A stretch of 64,000 nucleotides of DNA, from contig JAQMRL010000006.1 in the NCBI GenBank assembly GCA_035578175.1, positions 26,120,393 to 26,184,392 on the forward strand, written 5' to 3'. Origin of the DNA: Catonia carolina (Eukaryota; Arthropoda; Insecta; Hemiptera; Achilidae). How positions within the stretch are numbered: position 1 is the first letter of the stretch; each line of letters begins with the position of its first letter. The translations under genes and the position numbers were made by a program. The notes below the pieces were generated by a model, which did no database searches, had not been told where the DNA came from, and saw nothing but the letters and a program-made list of their open reading frames with translations. Positions 21,990-32,690 of this stretch are shown one piece after another.

Positions 21990-22700
21990 TACCAAATGGC
22001 CCATATCTTGAAAACGTTAAAGTTAATTGTCATGAAACAAAAATCGAAACAAACGTAAACCGGAAATTACATAATACGTAAAAACTGTACTAAAAAACCA
22101 TGTCAACATAGATTAAAATGATCTACAAAAGAGATTAAAAAGATTAAACCATTTTAGGAAAACGAATGATTTTTTTTTAATTTACCGAATAAATTTTAAA
22201 AGAACCGTAAAACAAAACAAAAATCTTTACTGAAAAGTTACTAAGAGTTAAAAAAAGTTTTAGACAACAGATCGACATTTAAACACGCCTAATTCCTAGC
22301 AAAACCGCAAAATAAAACTATAAATATTTAAAATCTATAAATAAATTTTGGCTAGAGTAACTGCCCTAAAAACAAATGGAAATTTTTTAGATATAACATC
22401 TGAGCTATTAGATGCCAAATAAATTAATAGTTTGTTCCATTATTTTAAAAGAAAATACAACTTTAGCAGAAGTTAATTTTTAACACAAGTTATAAATTAA
22501 GATCCGAGTTCCTGTCTTGAACTTCTCATAAAATTTTGCTAGTTTTAATGTTGTAATTAATAACTTTCAAACTCATGAATACTTTTTTAAATTACAATAA
22601 ATAACAAACGTTCAGTAAATCTCACTGATCTTCTTGAGAATTTAACTTTACATTCACTACGAATAAAATTTTTAAATAAAGTCGAACAAATATTAATTTT
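21990..22700. other. AT-rich spacer, nothing recognised
   Basis: No coding or shared-repeat signal. Confidence 0.4.
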
Positions 22701-22706
22701 TTTTTA

Positions 22707-22860
22707 TTTTACGTCTGACTGTTCTGCAATTTCTGCTAATGCAGACGGTGGATAAAGATAATAATGAAAATGAGTGATGAAAAATGCCACCCCTGACCGG
22801 GAATCAAACCCGGGACCGCGGCTTAGAAGTCAGTTGCGCTAACCACTACGCAAACCAATT
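22707..22860 (-). mobile_element. S2 SINE (minus)
   Basis: Tail acgtctgactgttctgcaat at the left, then gcagacggtggataaagata. Minus-strand B-box GGTTTGATTCCC at about 22,800-22,812 and the A-box side near gtagtggttagcgcaactga. Confidence 0.8.
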
Positions 22861-23000
22861 TTATTGAAAAAGTTAAAAAATATAGAAGGTACAATCGTTT
22901 ATAAACTGAACCGCACAAAACACTCATACACATCCCACATCAGGCACGTATCCAGAATTTTTTTTCGGAAGGGGGAAAATAAACTATTGTATACAAAATT

Positions 23001-23009
23001 GCGCGCACG

Positions 23010-23046
<37 letters not shown>
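23001..23046. repeat. (GC)n/(AC)n microsatellite
   Basis: A compound alternating purine-pyrimidine run: gcgcgcacgcgcgcgc followed by about a dozen AC units. Frames through it are not genes. Confidence 0.95.
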
Positions 23047-23050
<4 letters not shown>

Positions 23051-23069
23051 GTATTTTTCCTTCGTTTAG

Positions 23070-23420
23070 GGCCAATTTTAGTCCACGTGCGGTAATTCTA
23101 GACGTTTCTGGAAGCTCTTGCAGCTTCATTCTCCGCATTCGCTCACAGGAGGATTTTCTCCTTTCTTCTGACCACCCGTTCTATTTTTGCTCTTTATGGA
23201 AGCCCTTAAAGTCTGTAATTAGTTGTTATAATTTGGTTCGTTTCATTAAAATTTCTCGGTTTATGCCGGGTTTTCAATAACCTTTCTGACTTCTTTAAAC
23301 TATTTATCCGACACCTCAGGTCCAAAGTAATTAAGTGTCTTAAAAATTTGTTATATCAACCGGTTGTCATCCATTTAAACAGGTGTCCTTAAAATTTTTG
23401 CCTCTTTTTTATAAACGTTT
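23070..23420 (-). pseudogene. LINE 3' fragment (minus), family of 20,960
   Basis: The reverse complement matches 21,610-21,790 in order: aagacacttaattac, ctgaggtgtcggataaatag, ggtattgaaaaccc-type and ctaattacagactttaaggg, then cataaagagcaaaaatagaa. No open frame remains. Confidence 0.65.
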
Positions 23421-23875
23421 CCTGCACACACATATAATTTTTTCGTGGGGAGCAAATTCATCCTTTGCCCCTTCTGTATATGTGCCTGCACATGCAGAAC
23501 AAATTAAACCAAAAAAATCCTCAAATACCACGATGCAAGTTCGTGCATCATGAAAAACATTCTAATAAAATAATTTAAATCATTATTGTTTCAATAAATA
23601 TTAATTATCATTGTGTATAATTTTTAAAAGAAAAAAATTGTAAAAATAGCACAGTAATGAATGTACTTTACAAATATTTTACGTCATAATTGATAGTAAA
23701 ATTAATTGTACACAATTATCAAGACAATTAACTAATTGATTTGTATTTTTAGGGCCTCATGTATTCCAATGAATAGATATGTATAGATATTACAATAATC
23801 ATAATAGTTGAAATAGCTGTCATTATCTAATAAAACAAAACAAACCACTAAAGAAATAAATTCATATAAAAGGCT
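23421..23875. other. AT-rich spacer, nothing recognised
   Basis: No coding or shared-repeat signal. Confidence 0.4.
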
Positions 23876-24730
23876 GCCTCCATGGCGTAGCGATTAGCAG
23901 GCTAGTCTACAGAGCAAAAGGACCCGAATTCGACTCTCGATTAGGGATAATGTGGAAATTATAAGTGGCAATTTTAAAAATCGTCATCTATTATTTTCCT
24001 TTGTTAGTCCCATCACACCCAGATGTCAGAATATACACAAGAGATAACAAACCGTTTTCGGATTCGTAATCTACACAAAAGGTTGTTGTTGTTTAGGTCA
24101 ACAGCTGAAAGGCTGGTTTGAACTTCTAGAGGTTTTACTAAGTAAAAACAAGAAATGAGGTGGTTTACTATCGCCTTCCTCGCCGAGTTGAAAAAGTATG
24201 CTTATCAGCATGCCAGGCCCTCCAAAAAGCACCTACTTTCCACCTTGCAAATGACACTTTCACTGCATTCACCATAAGGTCTGGCTGTAGAGTGAAATTC
24301 ATTACTCTGAGAGGAGATAACTCCGACTAGTGTCGTTAACACCTTTACCTCTTCTGTTCTTAAATAGTTCAGTCATATAATCGGCTGACTTATGTGATAC
24401 GAAACAGAAGTATTTTTTGTATAGTCCTGGAACCAACAGATCGAGTGCAATTAATTTAACACTCCACCTGACCTCTAACAAAAGGTTAGAGGGCTAAAAT
24501 TGGGTTTGAAGTTCCAGTTCCACTGGAAGTGGAAACCCCCGGAAAGTCAAAGTCAGAAACTACACGAGATAGCAACTAACGGTTTTCGGATTCGTAATCT
24601 ACATAAAAAATTAGTGGGCCTAGATTGGATTTGAAGTTCCGCTTTCGACCGGAAGTGGGCCAAAACTGGAAGTCAAGAAATCAAAGTCGGAATTTGGTCT
24701 GGAAATTATTAAAAGTTAAAATACTCTTTC
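23876..24730 (+). repeat. Rep-B with tRNA-like head, split by S1
   Basis: Begins with a tRNA-like segment: ggctgcctccatggcgtagc has an A-box and gaattcgactctcgattagg a B-box. A spacer follows (gtggaaattataagtggcaa ... tcacacccagatgtcag) that also precedes the Rep-B units at 6.0 kb. About two of the 130-bp units follow (ggattcgtaatctacac, cgaccggaagtgggcc, aactggaagtcaagaaatca). An S1 element interrupts the first unit at 24,085-24,477. This is the only copy here that keeps the head, suggesting Rep-B is a tRNA-derived retroposon whose tail expands in tandem. Confidence 0.7.
24085..24477 (+). mobile_element. S1 element with 10-bp target duplication
   Basis: Complete S1 inserted in Rep-B. ACAAAAGGTT flanks it at 24,075-24,084 and 24,478-24,487. 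The insert begins gttgttgtttaggtcaacag and ends aacactccacctgacctcta. This is the cleanest definition of S1's limits in the window. Confidence 0.85.
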
Positions 24731-24789
24731 AGAGTTCCCTAACTCAGTCTTCGCTAATGATTAAGCTACGGGTAAAAAACATAAATTAA

Positions 24790-25700
24790 ACTTTTGTTTA
24801 ATTTATATGCGGAGAAGATCTTCAGAGAAGCGGTGGAAGACAGAGCAGAGGGTATAATTGCCAATGGAATAGTCATTAACAATTTGAGATACGCTGATGA
24901 CACAGTTCTGCTGGCAACGGACAGGGATGATTTGCAGGCGCTCCTACATTCAGTGACGGACCATAGCCAACAAATGGGTTTGAAAATAAACATTAAGAAA
25001 ACCCAATGGATGGTGATCAGCAAGAACAAAAATATAGCTAATAACTTGGCAGATATTGTGATAGATGGGGACATAGTGCGAAGAGTGCAGGCATGCAAGT
25101 ATTTGGGCTGCTGGGTGAACGCGGAGTGGGACTTGTCGCAGGAGATTAAATGCAGAATAGAGCAGGCGAGAACATCATTTAGGAAAATGCAAAGGGTACT
25201 AACAAGTAGAGAGTTAAAACTTGCGCTGCGAATACGCTTATTGCGCTGTTATGTGTTTAGCATTTTGTTCTATGGGATGGAAGCATGGACCCTCACAGAA
25301 GCAATGTGCAGGAGGATTGAGGCTTTCGAAATGTGGGCTTACCGCAGAATGTTGAGGATATCGTGGATGGACAGAGTGACGAATCAAGTGGTAATGCAGC
25401 GGCTAAACTAAGAAAAAGAAGTGCTTAACATCATAAAAAGAAGGAAATTAGAGTACTTTGCCCACGTGATGAGAAATCCGAAATATGGAATGCTGCATGT
25501 GATCATCCAGGGGAAGATAGAGGGGACGCGCGGCCCCGGACGTAGGAGAACGTCCTGGCTTAGGAACCTTCGCCAGTGGTACGGGATGAGCACCACGACA
25601 CTATTTCGGTTGGCTGTGGACAGAGTGAAGGTCATGCGACTGATCGCCAATGTTCTAGGAGGACACGGCACTTAAAGAAGAAGAAGAAGAAGAAGAAAAA
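24790..25700 (+). pseudogene. 5'-truncated non-LTR retrotransposon (RT C-terminal half)
   Basis: The frame opens inside the reverse-transcriptase domain: FNLYAEKIFREAVEDRAEG, then the catalytic box LRYADDTVLLATD near codons 32-44, GLKINIKKTQWM, CKYLGCWVNAEWDL, RLLRCYVFSILFYGMEAWTL and RIEAFEMWAYRRMLRISW. A single in-frame stop at 25,411 separates this from the tail KRRKLEYFAHVMRNPKYGML ... GPGRRRTSWLRNLRQWYGMS. It ends in an (AAG)n tract at 25,675-25,698, the usual target-primed tail. The N-terminal endonuclease and palm/finger regions are missing. The clade is unresolved; only one stop suggests it is relatively young. Confidence 0.9.
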
Positions 25701-25734
25701 ACATACAGAAACCACCTAAAACACCATAAATCTG

Positions 25735-25815
25735 AAATGCCTCCGTGGCGTAGTAGTCAACGTACTGGAGTACAAATCGGAAGTTCCTGGGTCGATTCCC
25801 AGCTAGGTTTTTGAA
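25735..25815 (+). repeat. tRNA-like SINE head
   Basis: gcctccgtggcgtagtagtc (A-box-like) and cctgggtcgattcccagcta (B-box). It sits just after the LINE tail, similar to the head of Rep-B at 23,876. Confidence 0.5.
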
Positions 25816-26054
25816 ATCGTTTCTCGCTCAAACTCAACTTTCCACATCCCACAATAGTTACAAATGACGAGGAGATTAATGCGACTTAAAATACTCAATA
25901 GAATGACTACATGAAGTAAAAATAAAAACTATATAATAAGTATATTATACTGTATTAGACTCGGATAACTTTAATTACAAACAAAGACTACAAACATCTT
26001 GTTTTCCAACGTCGTTGTTAATATTTTTGTTTAAGCTCTATACTGTTTAATTTT

Positions 26055-27052
26055 GTGTTGTTTCGTATCACATGGTCAGCCAATTATATGACTGAAACAT
26101 TTAGGAACAGAAAAGGTAGAGATGTAAAAGTCACTAGTCAGAGTTAACTCCTCTAAGAGGACAGCAAAACCCCGATAATCCGAAACCCAGTTTTTTATTT
26201 TTCTGAAAATTGTGTACGTAGAAGACGAACTACTGTTCAATCTGGTAGGCAACGCTACAAGTACAAGTCGTCAACTTTTAATGAATTTAACGACATTAGC
26301 AAGTAAACGCGAATCAGTTGCTCCTGGTCGAAAGATCAATAAAGATCACTATTATAAAACATAAATAGATAAAACATAATGACTGTTGTCTGTGCGAATT
26401 TAACTGGTTCACATAAAATACAAATAGTCAAGCATTTGAAGCATTAGAAACAGCTTTAATTTGGTATGAAATGCAGCCTGAAGCAGATTTTCCTACTCTC
26501 TTGACGGTCCAACGAGCAGGGATCTAGCAGCGTTAAAGCGAAAGAACAATGTTAAACAACGCATAAGCGATTTTTTTAAAAACAATGAACTGCAATAGGT
26601 AATTTTTGTTTCTAATAATATTTTATTTTAACGGTTTTTTATTTTTATTTAATACGATTCTGTATAAATTCACAATTTTCATTGTTTTTCCACCATTTGA
26701 ACTGAAATTTTTCACTACTAGGCCTAATTATATTTATCTTTTTATTATTGCCTTTCCCGGGTGTGATCGATTATCCGAAAATGTCATGCCCTAATTATTT
26801 CGGATAACTGTTACTTTACTGTACTGAATTTCATTATACAGGCAGAATGAATTACAGTATAAATTGAATGTGGCATTTGCAGGATGGAAAGTAGGTGATT
26901 TTCGGAGGGCAAGGCATGCTGATAAGCATCTCTTTCAATCATTGAGGAAGGCAAAAAAGTGAGTAAGGTAAACCACCTCACTCCTCGTTTTACTTAATAA
27001 AGTCTCTTGAGGTTCAAACCAGCCATTCGGCTGATGACCTAAACAACAGTGT
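26055..27052 (-). mobile_element. S1 element (minus), split by pogo-like insert
   Basis: The 3' part of S1 (inverted) is at 26,060-26,161 and its 5' part at 26,822-27,052, ending atgacctaaacaacag. The halves rejoin across the canonical S1 segment ctcctctgaaagtaatgaat once the pogo-like element is removed. Confidence 0.85.
26162..26821 (+). mobile_element. pogo/Tigger-like element, internally deleted
   Basis: The ends are inverted: CAGcaaaACCCCGATAATCCGAA at the left, and the right reads TTCGGATAACTGTTACTTTACTG. The CAG...CTG termini and the AACCCCGATAATCCG style are typical of pogo/Tigger ends, which insert at TA; here TA is at 26,822-26,823, with GA on the other side, probably a mutated TA. 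Inside, around 26,425-26,530, the frame ALETALIWYEMQPEADFPTL resembles the C-terminal tail of Tigger-type transposases. The DDE domain is absent. Confidence 0.8.
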
Positions 27053-27649
27053 TAACGAAAAATTATTGGTCTAATTTTGGTCGTACTGGCCTGACTATTA
27101 CTTCTACAGTTATTATTTTTACCGTGTCCCTTTATTATTTTTTTGATTCACTCTTCCTACAAGCACAGGCTATGCTGTTCTGGGGGTAGTTACCCTAATA
27201 AATTAATCTATAATAAGTAAACGATATAAATCAACTAAAACGATTCTTCTAATTGAGAAAAATATCCCATAAAATTCATAGCGTATTAAAAGTGACGCAT
27301 AATTTAAGAACGAAGACACATTAATGAGCCTGTTTCTCTTAGAACGCAAAATATTACAAACTTAGACCTTACATAGCCTACCATCATTATTCCGAAAGCA
27401 ACAGAAAAACAGGCTTGAGTAATTTAATACAAAAATTAATTTATTTTAATGATAAAGACCAACCTCTTTTATTTCAATATCAATGAACAGAGCGGAATTT
27501 AATTAAAGCTTAAATAAATATTATCCGTAACATGAATAATAATTTTAGGCTAATAATTAATCAAATTTAAATAAATATATAAGATAAAAGCATTTACTTA
27601 ACAAATAATCAGAATAAAGTGGATTCAGTCGAAATTATACTTCGATTAG
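27053..27649. other. AT-rich spacer, nothing recognised
   Basis: No coding or shared-repeat signal. Confidence 0.4.
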
Positions 27650-28560
27650 AAAAAAAATCTGGTGTGAAACACTCACACGATTTTCTCTTGCCAATGCAAA
27701 TAATGAAAAATAAACCTAACAGTAATAAAACATTAGAAATAAACAACCTAACTAACCCCAATAAACATAACCTCATTTTAATCATGAGTGAAAGACGCAA
27801 AATGAAAATCAACTTCAGTTTGGCTTAAAAATACGGAAATCACTCTTTCACGCTAACTAGGCTCTGTAGAGAAAAATGCTTGAAATAAAAGTTGTAGATC
27901 ATAGATCTTTTAATTTCCTATAAATTTTGGTCGTGAAATGCATAATAAGGCCGAAATCTTTAAAAAAACAATTGTTTTACAGTCAACATTTGCAAAACAG
28001 TCGGACGTTAAACCCAAAAAAAAAGTTATAAAAAAATACTTTTAAAATAAAAGTTGTAGATTTTTAATTAAATTGTCTACAACTTTTATTACATAAACTT
28101 AGCGCTAAAATGCATATTAAGACTGAAATATTTAAAAAAAATTTTTTTCTACGAGAGGACAGCCTTCCCAAAAATTTCAGCAGACTGGCGCCTACCCTAT
28201 CTTGTCTAACATAAAAAATGTAGTGAGGCGATTTTTAAAAAAAAAACCGTACGAGCGGTTTTTGAGAAAATCGCAAAAAAGTGAAAAATTACACTATTGT
28301 TTATTTTCGGTTGACCGATTTTGATGAAAATGTTCGTGTCGGGTCCTCTAGTGGTACCTAACTCAAGTTTTAAGATTCAACTTCGAACGATATTCCGTTC
28401 TTGAGATATTCTGTTCACACACACAGACCAATCGCAAAAAACCATGATTTTTGGGTTCAGGGGGTCTGAAAATGTATAGATCCGGTGAAAACTCGATTTT
28501 GAAAAATCGACATGAAAACACTTTCCTTCCTATATATTCATATAGGCCAGAGAAAGTAAA
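27650..28560 (-). repeat. Rep-A copy (minus) with S2 tail scrap
   Basis: Near full-length Rep-A from aatctggtgtgaaacactca to tataggccagagaaagtaaa. At about 27,980-28,012 it carries gcaaaacagtcggacgttaa, the tail end of an S2 SINE, so a truncated S2 appears inserted. The CA run found in other copies is short here. Confidence 0.8.
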
Positions 28561-29034
28561 AAAAAGGAAAAACTCGAACAGTAATTTACAAAGGTGTTTG
28601 TGGGCGAGTGGTTTTTACTTTGCCACCGCAATGACACTCTCCTCTACAAATTTTTATCTTCAGTACTCTTCCGTTAACTAACCCAATGGTAGAGTACTAG
28701 TGCGTCTACGTACCAGTGAAAACCCGGCCAAAGGGACGACTTAAAACGGTTATCTCATTCGAAACACAGCGGACTCGAGCCGTCAGTCAAGCTCTACTCG
28801 AGTTAAATTGATATCAGACCAAGCCGGCACTTTAGCAATCATTAGTCTATATCCTACTTAAATAACCCTTAATGAAAAAAAAACGAAAATTCGTAGGGTC
28901 TACTCCTCTGAAAATGGTTTATTCTATTTATTTTTGAAGTCATATCAACAGCTAAGTAATTAATAGCTGGTTATGGAACGTTGGATTTAAACTATAATAA
29001 TTACCAGACCTACTAATTAATTATTCCACCTATA
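28561..29034. other. No recognisable feature
   Basis: Between a Rep-A copy and a LINE fragment. It may include undetected 5' LINE sequence (moderate GC near 28,680-28,830). Confidence 0.35.
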
Positions 29035-29620
29035 ACAAGAAGTCCTTGTCCAGAACCGCCAAAACTAGACACTTCAACACAGTAATTCAATCAGCAGCCT
29101 TATATGAGGCGGAGATACTGAACATACCCCGTGAAAGATAAAAGTCCTAGTCGGCTACCCAAAAAAGACGCATAGTCAGAAAGATTCCGGGATACAAGTT
29201 CAACCAGGACTTCGAGTATCCCTCAGGAGCACCGACGAGGTGTACCGGCACGTCAAACCTCTCACGATATCCTTCAGATGCCAACGACTGGCTTTCTATG
29301 GCCACATAGTCCGCATGGCTAACTCTAGCCTCACTAACAGATCCACACCCAACTGGCTCAGTACAAGAACCGTGACAAATGGGCACTTGCCGTCCAGACC
29401 AATATATCTGATGTACAGTATGTCAAGATGAACATCTACCAGGAAGACATCTGGGACCGTCACACATATCGCTAGAAGATCAGACGGATGGGGTTGGGCC
29501 TCAGATTATCTGAACTGCAGAACAACGCAAGGCACTCACCCAGGCAATGAAGACCTACTGGGCTAACCGGAAGTTGAGCGCTCTGAGAACACGCGGTTGA
29601 AGAGACCACAACGCTCTAAA
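29035..29620 (+). pseudogene. Non-LTR retrotransposon fragment
   Basis: The frames give SLSRTAKTRHFNTVIQSAAL, YEAEIL, then RLAFYGHIVRMANSSLTNR and further basic residues. The order TVIQxxALYxxE followed by FYGHIxRM is the common LINE ORF2 C-terminus. The frame shifts at least twice. It is of a different family from 20,960 by residue content and is GC-richer. Confidence 0.65.
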
Positions 29621-29624
29621 AAAA

Positions 29625-29712
29625 ATTACCAGACCCTAGGCAGGAATCGAACCCGGGATCTTCAGCTTTGTAATGTAACATAATCTAACGAACTAACCAC
29701 TAGGCCGTCAGT
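29625..29712 (-). mobile_element. S4-like tRNA-derived SINE head (minus)
   Basis: ccagaccctaggcaggaatc then gaacccgggatcttcagc (minus-strand B-box GGTTCGATTCC) and aactaaccactaggccgtca on the A-box side. Confidence 0.65.
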
Positions 29713-30134
29713 TTACTTTTATTGTAAACAGAACAAACAGTTAAAATATTTTTAATATTTTTTAAAACGAATATAACATTTTAACAGGTACCTATTATTT
29801 AAACTAAAACACTAGAAGAGAGTAAGTTTTGCGAATTACATAATACAATAAGCGTAAGAACAACACAGCAGTTAGTCTAGATGTTAACAAAGTTATCACA
29901 AAGATGCAAATCAGTTCATTAACATAATTTAAAGGACACGGAGCAATACCCCGAGTAATAATTACACAAAACATACATAATTTTGTCATTTGAATAATGC
30001 ATTATTGATATTCTAGCCATCGTATTATTGTAAAAATAGGACAAGTTATAAACGTTCGGTAGATCAAAATATGAAAAAGTACAAATACCGTTAAATCACT
30101 TAAATTGTAATTTGGATGTAAGGAAATTAGATTG
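29713..30134. other. AT-rich spacer, nothing recognised
   Basis: No coding or shared-repeat signal. Confidence 0.4.
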
Positions 30135-30910
30135 TGTCGTTGTTTAGGTCATCAACCGATAGGCTGATTTGAACCTCTAGAGGCTTTACCTTGCCCATAA
30201 CAGACAGGCGGAGAGTCAAATTATTTACTCTCAATCTGTTCATTGCAGGGCTAAAATAAATAGTTCTGTTTCTTATCACATGGTCAGCCAATTAAATGAC
30301 TGAATCATTTAAGAACAGAAGAGGTAGAGGTGTAAAAGACACAAGTCAGAGTAATCTCCTCTGAAAGTTATAAATTTCATTATACAGCCAGACCCTGTGG
30401 TGAATGAAGTGAAGGTGTCATTTGCAGAGTGTAAATATGTGCTTTTCAGAGGGCCCCGCATGTTGATAAGCATACTGTTCCATTCGGTGAGGAAGGCAAT
30501 GGTAAACCACCTCACTCCTCGTTTTACTTAGTAAAACCTCTAGAGGTTCAAACCAGCTTTTCGGCTGATGACCTAAACAACAACAGGCTTTACTTAAGTA
30601 AAACGAGGAGTGAGGTGGTTTACCATTACCTTCCTCACTGAATGAAAAAGTATGCTTATCAGCATTCCAAGCCCTCTGAAAAGCACCCTGTAAATGACAC
30701 CTTCAATTCATTCACCACAGGATCTGGCTGTATAATGAAATTCATTACTATCAGAGAAAATAACTCAGTATTGTCTTTTACACCTCTACCTCTTCTGTTC
30801 TAAAATGCTTCAGTCATCTAATTGGCTGACCAAGTGATTTAAGAAACAGAACTATTTTTTGTAGCCCTGGAACTAGCAGAGTGAAAATAATTACACTCCA
30901 CTTCCCTACT
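30135..30910 (+). mobile_element. S1 element (plus), host of a nested S1
   Basis: The first 55 bp of S1 are at 30,135-30,190 and the remainder at 30,585-30,910. Between them sits a complete S1 in the opposite orientation. The two halves rejoin at the S1 segment aggctttac. Confidence 0.85.
30191..30584 (-). mobile_element. S1 element nested in S1, with target duplication
   Basis: Complete inverted S1 flanked by AGGCTTTAC at 30,181-30,189 and 30,585-30,593. Together with its host it makes a long imperfect inverted repeat, since host and insert are the same family. Confidence 0.85.
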
Positions 30911-31779
30911 ATGGAGGAAATAAAACTGATTGATAAACGTTTAGTACTGTTGACAGTGAAAAAGTACATAAATTTAAATATTTTTAAGTCGTAAAACTTA
31001 ATTTTAACAAATAATTAAAATAACAGATAAGAATTAACGACTCTCCGTGCGCGTTGGTCGAAAGCGAATGATTCGTAGTTAGGAAAACGGGTTGGTTTCC
31101 GGCAAGAAACTTATCGGAAACTTCAAAATTTAACCTGGCAAGGAGGAAGAAACCAATTAAAATATATCCGTAATCAGAAATATAAAAAATTTTGACACTT
31201 TATAAAAATAATTTTTTCATTACTTCGAAACAATATTGTTATCTAGACATCAGGATCTTCCATTTAACATCTTATACAGAGTTTGTATTCATAAGTAAAT
31301 ACTGGCTCTAAATTCACGTTTTACAAAACGTAGTAAATAAAACATCCGATTCATTCACACGCATTAAAATGAAGATAAACAAAAATAATACAGACATCAG
31401 TAAATAAATTAACATGTCCGTCAAAGTATTTCTCAATTTTTGTTTGCATGGCTTACGGTTCAATGAAAATATATTTATAACATTATAAGTCAGGAAATAA
31501 TAGTAATGTTTTATTCTAAAATAGATTTTTAATCCTGTTGTAAATTCCACAATTAAAAACTCACTAGCCAAACAATAAACAACTAAAACAAAACTAACAT
31601 CAAAGATACCGTATCAAATTTCCGGTGAGGCAAGAAAAACCCACAACTAAAATTACGTTTTCTAAAAGCGACTCAAAAGAATCGTCTGAAGATAAGATTT
31701 GAACTCTTATAATTGAACAATAGAAAGATTTTTTTAGTTTTACAAACGACTGTTTTGTTACATTTTGTCAGTTTTTGTT
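30911..31779. other. AT-rich, no gene recognised
   Basis: The 85-codon minus-strand frame at 31,314-31,571 is hydrophobic AT-rich translation without gene context. A weak tRNA-like stretch may lie at 31,035-31,100. Confidence 0.4.
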
Positions 31780-31905
31780 AGTTTTGTCACCCTACACTGC
31801 CGTGTAGGGTGACAGATGATGGTGATGAAAAAATGCTAGAATGGGATTGAACCGGGTAATTAAGGACAGAAGATACTCCAATAACCACTGTACCACCGGT
31901 ACAGA
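31780..31905 (-). repeat. tRNA-like repeat with terminal hairpin
   Basis: A strong hairpin CACCCTACAC-tgcc-GTGTAGGGTG at about 31,788-31,811. A minus-strand degraded B-box (CGGTTCAATCCC) and A-box region (ccggtggtacagtggttatt) follow. The structure parallels S2/S4. Confidence 0.5.
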
Positions 31906-32584
31906 AAGATGGGACACAGATCGTAGCTCAAAAGTACATTCTACGTAAGATGATGGAAAAAAGGTGTAATCGGAAAGTCAAGGCATGCATTTACTTGTCG
32001 AAGGACTAAATAGACTTGAATGACTGAAAAAAGATCAGAAAAAAATTAAATTTTAGGAATATTTACTCAATTGTCGTGTTATCAAAACCAAATTAATAAT
32101 CGAAAATTCAATTTTCGATCTAAAATTCTTTACTTTTAACGAACTACACAGACAAAAAGACAGGTGTAAAAATAATCAGACATTTTGAAAAAAATCGTTT
32201 CGTGGATTAATGGAAGTAATTTTTACGCATGCAAAACCTTTCTATTCCAAAATCTGGTTTTGAGAGCGTTAAAAGATGCTCAAAACCACCTTTTGGTTTG
32301 AGATATTCTAAAGGTTCGAGCTGAACATTCAACAAAAACCGAAACTGCTTTAAACGAGAAACACCGCCATTAGATTTGAATGAAATTTAGCTTAATTCTC
32401 TCGAGAATAAGCTAATAAAATAAGGGTTTAAGAAATTAAGGTGACGAACAACTGTTTCAAAAAGAAATAATCCATCAGACCGACTACACAGATTGAAAAC
32501 TACAACAGAAGTATTACGTACTTTTCCCCTCGGAGAATTTAGTCAAACCAAATCAATTAAAAATGTGAAACATTCTGACGGTGT
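31906..32584. other. AT-rich spacer, nothing recognised
   Basis: No coding or shared-repeat signal. Confidence 0.4.
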
Positions 32585-32690
32585 AATAACGATGGGTTTT
32601 CTTCCAGATTCCATCGGGAATTGAACCCAGGAGCATCTTAAGGTTTGTATTCAAATGATGACGAACTACCACGGCGGCGAAGAAATAAAT
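32585..32690 (-). repeat. S4-like tRNA-derived head (minus)
   Basis: ccagattccatcgggaattg then aacccaggagcatc (minus-strand B-box GGTTCAATTCCC) and actaccacggcggcg. Another isolated B-box-like word lies at 32,786-32,800 (GGGTTCGAATCC on the minus strand). Confidence 0.5.
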
